Position numbers and translations under genes: made by a program. Shown in pieces: positions 1 through 6,385 of a DNA stretch of 14,577 bases. Source of the DNA: Dasania sp051277005 (GTDB lineage Bacteria; Pseudomonadota; Gammaproteobacteria; Pseudomonadales; Dasaniaceae); the NCBI GenBank assembly GCA_051277005.1, contig JBNMPS010000066.1:1-14577 (forward strand), written 5' to 3'. Numbering within the stretch: the stretch's first letter is position 1; every line of letters begins with the position of its first letter. The notes beneath the pieces are model-generated. The model ran no database searches and was not told the origin of the DNA. It was given only the letters and a program-made list of their open reading frames with translations.

Positions 1-1989
1 ACTATGCAGCCGAAGATCTTTTAATAATTGCTCGGCTTCATTGAGGTTGTGATGCTCCGCTCTAAAAATGGCTAAGTGACCGTAAGGTGGCAAGCCAAGG
101 ACTTCTCGCTCTCTTAGCAATTGTTGGGCAAACAAATTGTAACTACTGTTAACCAGACTCAGCAAAAAAGGGTGCTCTGGTTGTAGCGTTTGCACCAGCA
201 CTCGGCCGGGTTTGCTTTCTCGCCCGGCTCGCCCTGCCACTTGAATCAACAGTTGGCCCATTTTTTCGGGGCCACGAAAATCCGCGCTGAATAAGCCGCC
301 ATCAATATCGAGAACAACCACTAAGGTAACATCGGGAAAGTGGTGGCCTTTTGCTAGCATTTGCGTGCCCACTAAAATACAGGGCTCGCCTTTATGCACT
401 TCATCCACCATATCTTGCATCGCGTTTTTACGGCTGGTGGTGTCTCTATCGATACGAATAACATCCGTATTGGGAAATAGTTGCTGCAGTGTTTGCTCGC
501 TACGCTCAGTACCCATGCCTTTAAAATCGATATCTTGGCTGTGGCAGTCGGGGCATTGGCGGGGTAGCGGCCACTGGCTTTCGCAGTGATGGCAGCGCAG
601 GGCTCGCTGTTTGTAGTGAACAGTTAAACGGGCGTCGCAGTTTTTGCACTGGGCAATATGGCCGCATTGATTGCACATCAGGGTGGGGGCAAAGCCTCGT
701 CGATTAATAAAGACCAGTATTTGATTGTTCTGGTTTAGCGCTTCGTGAATCGCCGTAAGTGTTTCATGGCTAAAGCCATTTTGTAGAGCGCTGTTACGCG
801 TATCAATCAGTTGCAGCGGTGGCAGTGATGCCCCCGTGGCTCGCTGATCAAGCTTAAGGTGTTGGTAGCGGCCTTGCTGGGCATTGTGCAGCGTCTCTAG
901 GCTGGGTGTCGCAGAACCTAGCACGATGGGCGTATTAGCGTCGAAAGCGCGTTTAATGCCAATGTCTCTAGCGGAGTAACGAAAACCATCCTGCTGCTTA
1001 AAAGAGCTATCGTGTTCTTCATCAATAATAATGAGGCCTAGGTCGGGTAACTCAGCAAAAATAGCTGAGCGGGTACCAATAATGATACGGGCTTGCCCGC
1101 TGCGGCCTTGTTGCCAGGCCAATGCCCTTTCTCTATCGGTACGGCCAGAATGCATCATGGCAACCTGGGTGTTAAAACGCCGTTGAAATCTTGCCAAGGT
1201 TTGTGGTGTGAGGCCAATCTCAGGGATTAGTACCAAGGCTTGTTGCCCTCGCTCTAAACATTGCGCAATCAGTCGAAGATACACCTCAGTCTTGCCGCTG
1301 CCCGTAATGCCTTCTAGCAAGCTGCATTGGTAGTGTTGGCTAATGCTGTTGACGGCGAGCGCTTGCTGCGGATTAAGCGTGGGTGGTGTCTCGGGCTGAT
1401 GAGGGTTGGCGGAGGGCTGGATTTGCGTTTCAAAGCTGTGTGCCAGGCCTTTATCGACCAGTGTTTTTATGTGGCTGCGATTAAGTTCGGCAGCGGTTAA
1501 GTCCTCAATGCTTATGCCTAAGTCCAGGTCGCCATATTGGAGCAGGTCGAGTGCGGCAGCCTGTTTGGGAGCTCTTTTTAACGCACCTTCAGGTAGGCCT
1601 TTACCTTCTGTCGTTAGACGCCAGCGCGTTTGCATTTGCTGGGGTATATCTTCTTGCTTGCGCAGTAATACCGGCAGGGCGTGACTTAAAACTTCACCAA
1701 TAGCGTGCTGGTAGTAAGAGCTGGCCCACTGACAGAGTTTTATAATGTCTGAGCTGATAATGGCCTTAGAGTCAAATATCTTGAGGGCGGATTTTAGCTT
1801 TGCGGCCGGTACATCAGTGTCTTGGCTGATTTCAAGCAAAATACCAATCAGCTGGCGTGGTCCAAAAGGCACCACAATACGGCAGCCAGGCTCCAGGTTT
1901 TCGATCGCTTGCTCGCTTAAACCTTCGGGGGGAAGGTAGTCGAAGCTACGCCGTAAAGGGGTGGGTAGGGCAAGACGAAGATAATGCAT
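1..1989 (-). CDS. priA: PriA, primosomal replication restart helicase (3' end outside window)
   Basis: Superfamily 2 DNA helicase that recognises stalled or D-loop forks and starts primosome assembly for replication restart in the cytoplasm. The frame is open from an ATG at 1989 to the window edge, giving 663 residues; the E. coli protein has about 730, so roughly 70 C-terminal residues are missing. The start MHYLRLALPTPLRRSFDYLP is typical of the PriA N-terminal DNA-binding domain. Seen motifs are Walker A GITGSGKT (about 227-234), the DEEH box (323-326), eight zinc-binding cysteines in CxxC pairs (about 438-480) that form the PriA zinc region inserted in the helicase core, the GTQMLAKGHHFPD motif near 538, and QVAGRAGR near 583. 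It is divergent from rpmE, as I recall for Pseudomonas. Identification is very secure. Confidence 0.97.
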   Translation of the reverse strand, partial: MHYLRLALPTPLRRSFDYLPPEGLSEQAIENLEPGCRIVVPFGPRQLIGILLEISQDTDVPAAKLKSALKIFDSKAIISSDIIKLCQWASSYYQHAIGEVLSHALPVLLRKQEDIPQQMQTRWRLTTEGKGLPEGALKRAPKQAAALDLLQYGDLDLGISIEDLTAAELNRSHIKTLVDKGLAHSFETQIQPSANPHQPETPPTLNPQQALAVNSISQHYQCSLLEGITGSGKTEVYLRLIAQCLERGQQALVLIPEIGLTPQTLARFQRRFNTQVAMMHSGRTDRERALAWQQGRSGQARIIIGTRSAIFAELPDLGLIIIDEEHDSSFKQQDGFRYSARDIGIKRAFDANTPIVLGSATPSLETLHNAQQGRYQHLKLDQRATGASLPPLQLIDTRNSALQNGFSHETLTAIHEALNQNNQILVFINRRGFAPTLMCNQCGHIAQCKNCDARLTVHYKQRALRCHHCESQWPLPRQCPDCHSQDIDFKGMGTERSEQTLQQLFPNTDVIRIDRDTTSRKNAMQDMVDEVHKGEPCILVGTQMLAKGHHFPDVTLVVVLDIDGGLFSADFRGPEKMGQLLIQVAGRAGRESKPGRVLVQTLQPEHPFLLSLVNSSYNLFAQQLLREREVLGLPPYGHLAIFRAEHHNLNEAEQLLKDLRLHS

Positions 1990-2089
1990 TCGGCAGATAG
2001 GCTAACTTATTGGTTGCGGTTTATAGGGGTTAATTATGGCCGTTCTGGGCAGGCGTAAGTGTACCAAAGCTTTAATATAGTTGCTGGCC

Positions 2090-2117
2090 TTGCTTCTGAG
2101 GCCGATTTTGGTATTAT
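2090..2117 (+). promoter_or_regulatory. Probable sigma-70 promoter of rpmE
   Basis: A -35-like TTGCTT (2090-2095) and a -10 TATTAT (2112-2117) are separated by 16 bp. The -10 is preceded by TG at 2109-2110, giving an extended -10 (TGGTATTAT). The predicted start near 2124 gives rpmE a leader of about 118 nt. This is motif inspection only. Confidence 0.55.
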
Positions 2118-2189
2118 GCATCGCCTAATTTTCAAGCGGTCTATTTTTTTTGAGGTTTTTAAGCAACTCATAAATAGTGGGCTGAATTC

Positions 2190-2223
2190 GTGCGGTGCTC
2201 GGCAAAAGATCGAGTGGCGGCAC
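2190..2223 (+). promoter_or_regulatory. Imperfect hairpin in the rpmE leader, just upstream of the SD
   Basis: GTGC (2190-2193) pairs with GCAC (2220-2223), and CTCG pairs with CGAG further in, separated by mismatches and one bulge. The apical loop is A-rich (GCAAAAGAT). The structure ends 7 nt before the purine-rich Shine-Dalgarno AAGGAAG at 2231. E. coli L31 is reported to repress its own synthesis through its mRNA leader, so this hairpin is a candidate autoregulatory site. That role is inferred. Confidence 0.35.
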
Positions 2224-2242
2224 AGCATTAAAGGAAGACATC

Positions 2243-2464
2243 ATGAGAGCTGATATACACCCAAAGTACGAAGAAATGACAGCAACTTGCAGCTGTGGCA
2301 ACGTGGTAAAAACCCGTTCAACACTTGGTAAAGATATGCACTTAGACGTTTGTTCTGCTTGCCATCCTTTCTATACCGGTAAGCAAAAAATGTTGGATAG
2401 CGGTGGTCGTGTTGATCGTTTCCGCAAACGTTTTGGCGCTCGCGGTACTAAAGCAGAAGCTTAA
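2243..2464 (+). CDS. rpmE: 50S ribosomal protein L31 (bL31), zinc-binding type
   Basis: Small protein of the large ribosomal subunit that contributes to the B1b intersubunit bridge. It has 73 residues, close to the 70 of E. coli, starting MRADIHPKYEEM. Zinc ligands are visible as CSC (C16, C18) and CSAC (C37, C40), which marks the zinc-containing C+ form rather than the zinc-independent paralogue made under zinc starvation. The ATG at 2243 is chosen over an upstream in-frame start at 2195 because AAGGAAG sits 6 nt before it and because it matches the family N-terminus. The gene has its own candidate promoter and is divergent from priA. Its stop lies only 7 nt before the nuclease start, and a terminator follows within that next gene. 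Confidence 0.97.
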   Translation: MRADIHPKYEEMTATCSCGNVVKTRSTLGKDMHLDVCSACHPFYTGKQKMLDSGGRVDRFRKRFGARGTKAEA

Positions 2465-2471
2465 GCATCCC

Positions 2472-3284
2472 ATGCTGTTTTTTTTAAAAACGCTCAACTT
2501 AAGGTTGGGCGTTTTTTTTGTCTTAATTTTTTGTCAGAATGCAGGCTTTGCCGAAGCCATTACTCGTCAGTGTTCAGTTGATGTCTCTCGGTTACAAAAG
2601 GCGACGTTAGCTCATGTTATTGATGGTGATACATTAAAGCTAAAAAATGGCAGTAACGTTAGATTGATTGCCGTGAATACGCCTGAATTATTCAATCAGG
2701 CACCGGCGTTGTCGTTATTGGCTAAACAAGCAAAACGAGCAGTAACCTCATTCTTTAACGGCAGCAATGAGGTGTATTTGCAAATGGGTCGCGAGGTTAT
2801 AGATCGCTATGGCAGGCGGCTAGCGCATGTTTATCGGCATGATGGCGCAAGCTTGAGTGCTTACCTACTCTCGCAAGGTTTGGCGTGGCAGGTATTGGTG
2901 CCACCCAATGATAGGTATGCGAGCTGTTATGCCAATATCGAAAAACAAACAAGGCAAAAAAAATGGGGCGTTTGGGCCGTGTCGTTTTTGCCATTAGTGG
3001 CAAGTGCTCTAGAGGCAAGGCATGCAGGTTTTACGCTGGTAAAAGGCCGGGTTAAAAAGGTGAGCCGTTCAAGTAAGGGCTGGTGGATAGAAATGGGTCG
3101 GTTGGCCATATTCATCAAGAATGAAGACACTGCCAATTTTCAAACAAGCCATTTTAATAAGCTGTTAAATCAAGAGTTACTCATAAAAGGTTGGGTAATT
3201 GATAGAAGTGACTCGAAATCAGTGTTAAAAAACGCTTATCCCCCGTTCATGATGTATTGGCGTCACCCAACCATGTTACTATAA
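2472..3284 (+). CDS. Secreted thermonuclease-family (SNase-like) nuclease
   Basis: Predicted calcium-dependent DNA/RNA endonuclease of the staphylococcal nuclease family, exported to the periplasm. It has 270 residues from the ATG at 2472. An in-frame start at 2403 would overlap rpmE and hide the signal peptide. The N-terminus MLFFLKTLNLRLGVFFVLIF is a signal peptide with likely cleavage after AGFA (27) or A29. The SNase fold covers about 44-175. Active-site equivalents are D53 in DGDT, R64 in VRLIAV, T70 and E72 in NTPE, and the Arg of DRYGRRLAHVY. The metal ligand equivalent to SNase Asp40 is Asn69. The last 95 residues (VKGRVKKVSRSSKGWW onward) look like a small extra beta domain. The gene follows rpmE by 7 nt with only a weak Shine-Dalgarno, suggesting translational coupling. 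An embedded terminator should limit its transcription. Confidence 0.88.
   Translation: MLFFLKTLNLRLGVFFVLIFCQNAGFAEAITRQCSVDVSRLQKATLAHVIDGDTLKLKNGSNVRLIAVNTPELFNQAPALSLLAKQAKRAVTSFFNGSNEVYLQMGREVIDRYGRRLAHVYRHDGASLSAYLLSQGLAWQVLVPPNDRYASCYANIEKQTRQKKWGVWAVSFLPLVASALEARHAGFTLVKGRVKKVSRSSKGWWIEMGRLAIFIKNEDTANFQTSHFNKLLNQELLIKGWVIDRSDSKSVLKNAYPPFMMYWRHPTMLL
2486..2519 (+). terminator. rpmE terminator lying inside the 5' coding part of the nuclease gene
   Basis: A 10-bp stem (AACGCTCAAC at 2489-2498 with GTTGGGCGTT at 2504-2513, one G-U pair), a 5-nt loop TTAAG and an uninterrupted T run to 2519 form a textbook intrinsic terminator. It starts 22 nt after the rpmE stop and encodes part of the nuclease signal peptide. 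Confidence 0.9.
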
Positions 3285-3318
3285 CTAAGATGAATACCCT
3301 AAATAAGTAGCAATGAGC

Positions 3319-3347
3319 TTGTGGCGAGTGAGTGTTTTCTTTATCAT
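3319..3347 (+). promoter_or_regulatory. Candidate promoter for the malic enzyme gene
   Basis: TTGTGG (3319-3324) and TATCAT (3342-3347) are separated by exactly 17 bp in the 132-bp gap after the nuclease. The implied leader is about 63 nt. No operator was recognised. Confidence 0.4.
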
Positions 3348-3416
3348 TTCGCGCCCTCTCTATCCGAGAATGGTCGGTTCATACATAGAAACATTCAAGT
3401 CAACAGAGAAAGTAAA

Positions 3417-4661
3417 ATGTCAGACGATTTCAAGCAAGCCGCTTTAGACTATCACGCGTTACCGACCCCCGGTAAAATCGGTGTTAAATTAACGACTTCG
3501 GCTGAAACACAGCACGATTTGGCCTTGGCTTATAGCCCAGGTGTGGCTGAACCGGTGAGAGCGATAGCGGCTGACCCTGATAATGCGTATAAATATACCG
3601 CTAAAGGCAATCTGGTTGCTGTTATCTCAAATGGCACCGCCATTTTAGGTTTGGGTAACCTGGGTGCATTGGCAAGTAAACCAGTGATGGAAGGTAAGTC
3701 ATTGTTGTTTAAGCGTTTTGCGGGTATTGATTCTATCGATATTGAAGTAGACACTATCGATCCGCAGCATTTTATTGATACGGTTGTTCGCATTGCCGAC
3801 ACCTTTGGTGGTATCAACTTAGAAGACATTAAAGCGCCTGAGTGCTTCCAAATTGAAAACGTGTTGATTGAACAGTGTAAAATTCCTGTCTTTCATGATG
3901 ATCAACACGGTACTGCCATTGTTACTGCAGCGGGTATGTTGAATGCCTTAGAAATTCAAGGCAAAACCCTAGAGACCGCAAAAATTGTTTGTTTGGGTGC
4001 TGGCTCTGCGGCTATCGCCTGTATGCGTTTGTTAAAAAGCCTCGGTGCTAAGCAAGAAAATCTTACTATGGTTGATCGTGGTGGCGTTATTTACGCCGGC
4101 CGTGAAGGCCTAAATGAATATAAAGAAGAGTTTGCTCACTTGACGGATTCACGCTCAATGGCTGAAGCCTTAGAGGGCGCTGATGTGTTTTTAGGTTTGT
4201 CGGGTGCTAATTTGTTAGAAGCTGAATTATTAGAAAAAATGGCGCCTAACCCTATAGTATTTGCCTGTTCAAATCCTGATCCTGAAATTGATCCGGTTTT
4301 AGCCAAGAAAACACGTCCTGATTTAATTATGGCAACGGGCCGTTCTGATTACCCAAACCAGGTTAATAATGTATTGGGCTTTCCGTTTATTTTTCGCGGT
4401 GCATTAGATGTACGCTCTAGGCGCATCAACGAAGCGATGAAAGTGGCGGCGGTTAACGCCTTGCGTGCTATTGCTAAGTTGCCGGTAACTCAGGAAGTGC
4501 TAGATGCCTGTGATGAAGACTCGTTAGAGTTTGGTCCGGATTATATTTTGCCTAAGCCTATGGATAGCCGTTTATTGAGTTCCATTTCTGCAGCCGTTGC
4601 GCAGGCAGCGATTGATACCGGTGTTGCGCAGTTACCATATCCTGAACATTATCCGCTTTAA
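3417..4661 (+). CDS. Malic enzyme, NADP-type, short form without phosphotransacetylase domain
   Basis: Oxidatively decarboxylates malate to pyruvate and CO2 in the cytoplasm, producing reducing power for biosynthesis. It has 414 residues from the ATG at 3417 (MSDDFKQAALDYH), with AGAGAAAG as ribosome site; an upstream in-frame ATG at 3321 lies inside the candidate promoter and adds unrelated residues. Visible features are Tyr39 (AYSPGVAEP), the general base Lys94 (EGKSLLFK), metal-binding E136-D137 and the VFHDDQHGTA motif (158-166), a Rossmann loop GAGSAA (194-199), ACSNPDPEID, and ATGRSDYPNQVNNVLGFP. The length matches the single-domain enzymes; MaeB of E. coli carries a further C-terminal phosphotransacetylase-like domain that is absent here. 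NADP rather than NAD use is inferred from similarity to MaeB. The gene ends at a strong terminator. Confidence 0.95.
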   Translation: MSDDFKQAALDYHALPTPGKIGVKLTTSAETQHDLALAYSPGVAEPVRAIAADPDNAYKYTAKGNLVAVISNGTAILGLGNLGALASKPVMEGKSLLFKRFAGIDSIDIEVDTIDPQHFIDTVVRIADTFGGINLEDIKAPECFQIENVLIEQCKIPVFHDDQHGTAIVTAAGMLNALEIQGKTLETAKIVCLGAGSAAIACMRLLKSLGAKQENLTMVDRGGVIYAGREGLNEYKEEFAHLTDSRSMAEALEGADVFLGLSGANLLEAELLEKMAPNPIVFACSNPDPEIDPVLAKKTRPDLIMATGRSDYPNQVNNVLGFPFIFRGALDVRSRRINEAMKVAAVNALRAIAKLPVTQEVLDACDEDSLEFGPDYILPKPMDSRLLSSISAAVAQAAIDTGVAQLPYPEHYPL

Positions 4662-4675
4662 GTAAATCACTTATT

Positions 4676-4725
4676 CCGGGTCTAGCCCGGAAGCCAGCAA
4701 AGCCTCGCATTAGCGGGGCTTTTTT
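4676..4725 (+). terminator. Malic enzyme terminator, copy 1 of a double-hairpin element
   Basis: The first hairpin CCGGG-TCTAG-CCCGG (4676-4690) is followed 9 nt later by AAGCCTCGC-ATTA-GCGGGGCTT (4700-4721, one G-U pair) and T residues to 4725. The second hairpin is a good intrinsic terminator. The whole arrangement recurs inverted at 10676-10723. Confidence 0.88.
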
Positions 4726-5161
4726 ATGCCCAAAGAAAGGGCGCCCTATTACGCGCCCTGTGGGTAAACGGCGCTACGCAATAAATTACGGCCGCTCCGT
4801 TACTCGCCTAAAAACGGTACACAGTCGTTTTTACGTTCATGCACTCCTCACTGCTTCGTGCTGTTAATATTATCCGTTGCTCGTTGCTTCATAAGGGTGG
4901 AGGGCTTCGTAAATCGAAGTGCAGGGTTTAAAGGGATAATGACCTACCGCATGATGGTTCTCCAATGTGGTTATACTGAGTGAATACGAAGTATCTCTGT
5001 AGTGAGCACTGTTTTGATTGGTGCGTGTAAAAAAGACGGTATCGGTTGCGTGTTTTTGTTTTTTTGACCGTAGGCGAAGCACGAGCCTCATCTAGACAAC
5101 TTCGCCCATCTAATATTACAAATAGTTATTGGCAAAGAGTAGTGGGCTATTTTATAGTCAT
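4726..5161. other. Non-coding, hairpin-rich stretch, probably insertion debris
   Basis: I find no convincing gene here. A 73-codon frame on the minus strand (4870-5091) has no recognisable domain or ribosome site. Visible structures are GGGCGC-CCTATTAC-GCGCCC (4739-4758) and a perfect 7-bp inverted repeat GGCGAAG (5073-5079) with CTTCGCC (5100-5106), along with GC-rich short repeats around 4770-4850. The stretch separates the conserved block from the IS66 remnant and may contain the eroded end of an element. Confidence 0.45.
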
Positions 5162-5259
5162 GGCCGGTTTAGGATGAACCGGCTGCAAGGAAGGCATTCT
5201 CAGGACGAGAACCCATCATGGATGATAAGGCATTGCCAAGACGGTGATTGCCTTCCTGC
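5162..5259. repeat. Multi-branched inverted-repeat structure behind the IS66 remnant
   Basis: A hairpin GCCGGTT (5163-5169) with AACCGGC (5177-5183) is followed by a 9-bp closing stem AGGAAGGCA (5188-5196) with TGCCTTCCT (5249-5257), extended by GC/GC past one bulged A. Inside the closing stem sit three small hairpins: TTCTC/GAGAA (5197-5211), ATCA/TGAT (5215-5226) and GGC/GCC (5229-5237). The structure ends 3 bp before the transposase stop. It may be the 3' non-coding end of the insertion sequence or a separate structured element. The pairing is directly visible; the function is unknown. Confidence 0.5.
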
Positions 5260-5261
5260 TT

Positions 5262-5976
5262 TTACTCTATCCGTTTTGGCCGCAGCGCATCAACATCTTC
5301 TAGGCTTTTCGCCTGAGGTAACAAAGTAAACACCCGCTTAAGGTACGCGTAGGGTTCGAGGTTATTTACCTTGGCCGTTTCGATTAAACGATATAAATTC
5401 GCACCGGCATGAGCACCCGCTTGGCTGTTAGCGAATAGCCAGTTTTTGCGCCCTATGACGAACGGGCGAATTGAATTCTCTGCACGATTATTATCGATTG
5501 GCCACGCGCCATTCTCCGTATAACCCGTCAATCTACCCATTGGTTATGTAAATAGCCCACAGCCTTACCTAAGGTCGTTTTGGGTGGCTTGTGTCGCAGC
5601 CGTTACCCACATATAGCTTTTACTTTGGGCAGTTTTCCCCGGCTCGTTCAATACTTATAAAGGTGTTTCATTCATATGTAAAATCGATTGCTCGCAGGCG
5701 ATCTCTTGCAAGCGGTTTATTAAGGGTTGAACCAAAGCACCCAACGTAATTATCCAATTGGCGAGTGTGCCTCTATCCAGTTCGACGCCAATGCGTTTGA
5801 ACATGGCGATCTGTCTATACAACGGTAAGGCGTCACAGTATTTACTTACGGCTATATGGGCTAGCAAGCCCGGTGCTGCGATGGATTTTTCAATCGGTTG
5901 CGCAGGCTTAGGTGCGGTAATCAGGTATTGTTCACAACAAGGGCAGGCGTATTTTTTACGCTTACCTTGAGCCGCT
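5262..5976 (-). pseudogene. IS66-family transposase (TnpC) remnant, internally deleted
   Basis: DDE transposase of an IS66-type element, reduced to fragments. Reading on the minus strand, 5975-5655 encodes the zinc-finger CPCCEQ, the conserved PIEKSIAAPGLLAHIAVSKY and a DDE N-terminal segment ending LHMNETPL. There the usual catalytic Asp of the HADETP motif is Asn and a TAA follows. About 17 more codons (LNEPGKTAQSKSYMWV) match the family. Then the central region, including the second catalytic Asp, is missing, and the sequence resumes in another frame with KTTLGKAVGYLHNQW. A last shift restores frame for WPIDNNRAENSIRPFVIGRK, which carries the catalytic Glu, and the C-terminal tail to the stop at 5262. 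Full-length family members have about 500 residues. The upstream part and the accessory tnpA/tnpB genes are absent. It is clearly inactive. Confidence 0.9.
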
Positions 5977-6147
5977 CATGTGATTTTTTAAATAAGAGAG
6001 CTTGGGCTGAACTTGGCTGTTATTATCCGTGATTTCATAGGGAAATGCATCTGGCGTTTTAATGGGCATCCCCGGCTTTGAATATTGACTAGAATTTAAA
6101 CTAGGGCAGTCATTATTTATCTTCTCCTGCAATCACTCTAGTGCTCA
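5977..6147. other. Junction between the IS66 and IS30 remnants
   Basis: AT-rich debris between two transposase fragments. One minus-strand frame stays open for 56 codons (5962-6132, includes KPGMPIKTPDAFPYE) but matches no family I recognise. Another frame near 5973-5988 reads ERLKV just before the IS66 zinc region, suggesting a further frameshift in the original transposase. Confidence 0.3.
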
Positions 6148-6287
6148 TCACTCTCTTTGATTGGAGCCGGTACTGTGATGTGTATTGATCAGGGTGGCTA
6201 TGGCATAATGTGACCGTTTTTCTGTTACTCCCTCATAAATCTGGTATTGTTGGTCTTCGGTCAGCCCGGTATATATCTTTGGCATAG
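6148..6287 (-). pseudogene. IS30-family transposase, N-terminal fragment
   Basis: From an ATG at 6287 the frame reads MPKIYTGLTEDQQYQIYEG, then HYAIATLINTHHST. This matches the helix-turn-helix start of IS30-family transposases, where xYxxLTxEQRYQI is followed by IAxxLNxHxSTISRE. The match breaks after HHST (GSNQRE), and a stop occurs near 6148. The rest of the roughly 320-340-residue protein, including the DDE core, is missing. The family assignment rests on this short motif and on the terminal repeat upstream. Confidence 0.7.
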
Positions 6288-6347
6288 TGATCTCAGATTG
6301 GGTTTTAGTCGACCGTGAGTGTCGCCCACTGGTCGTCAATATTCAAT

Positions 6348-6373
6348 GTGTTGCACTGGCGACTGAAGTCCGC
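6348..6373 (-). repeat. IS30-family terminal inverted repeat (left end)
   Basis: Read inward on the minus strand, the end begins GCGGACTTCAG and finishes GTGCAACAC. This resembles the GATTCAA ... TGCAACAC pattern of IS30-family tips. It lies 60 bp outside the transposase fragment, as expected, and stops 13 bp before the ATG of the M23 peptidase gene. No second copy or flanking duplication was found. Confidence 0.6.
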
Positions 6374-6385
6374 GAAGGATAAAAT

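Noticed and set aside
2403..2471. Upstream in-frame extension of the nuclease into rpmE
   Set aside because: It would overlap rpmE in another frame and bury the signal peptide that begins at 2472.
4870..5091. 73-codon frame on the minus strand in the non-coding stretch
   Set aside because: No ribosome site, no recognisable domain, and composition like the surrounding debris.
5129..5329. 66-codon frame on the plus strand across the branched structure
   Set aside because: It runs antisense over the IS66 C-terminus and its 3' end, and its sequence reflects the inverted repeats rather than a protein.
5962..6132. 56-codon minus-strand frame containing KPGMPIKTPDAFPYE
   Set aside because: It has only a TTG start, lies between two transposase fragments and matches no family I know; probably chance or element debris.
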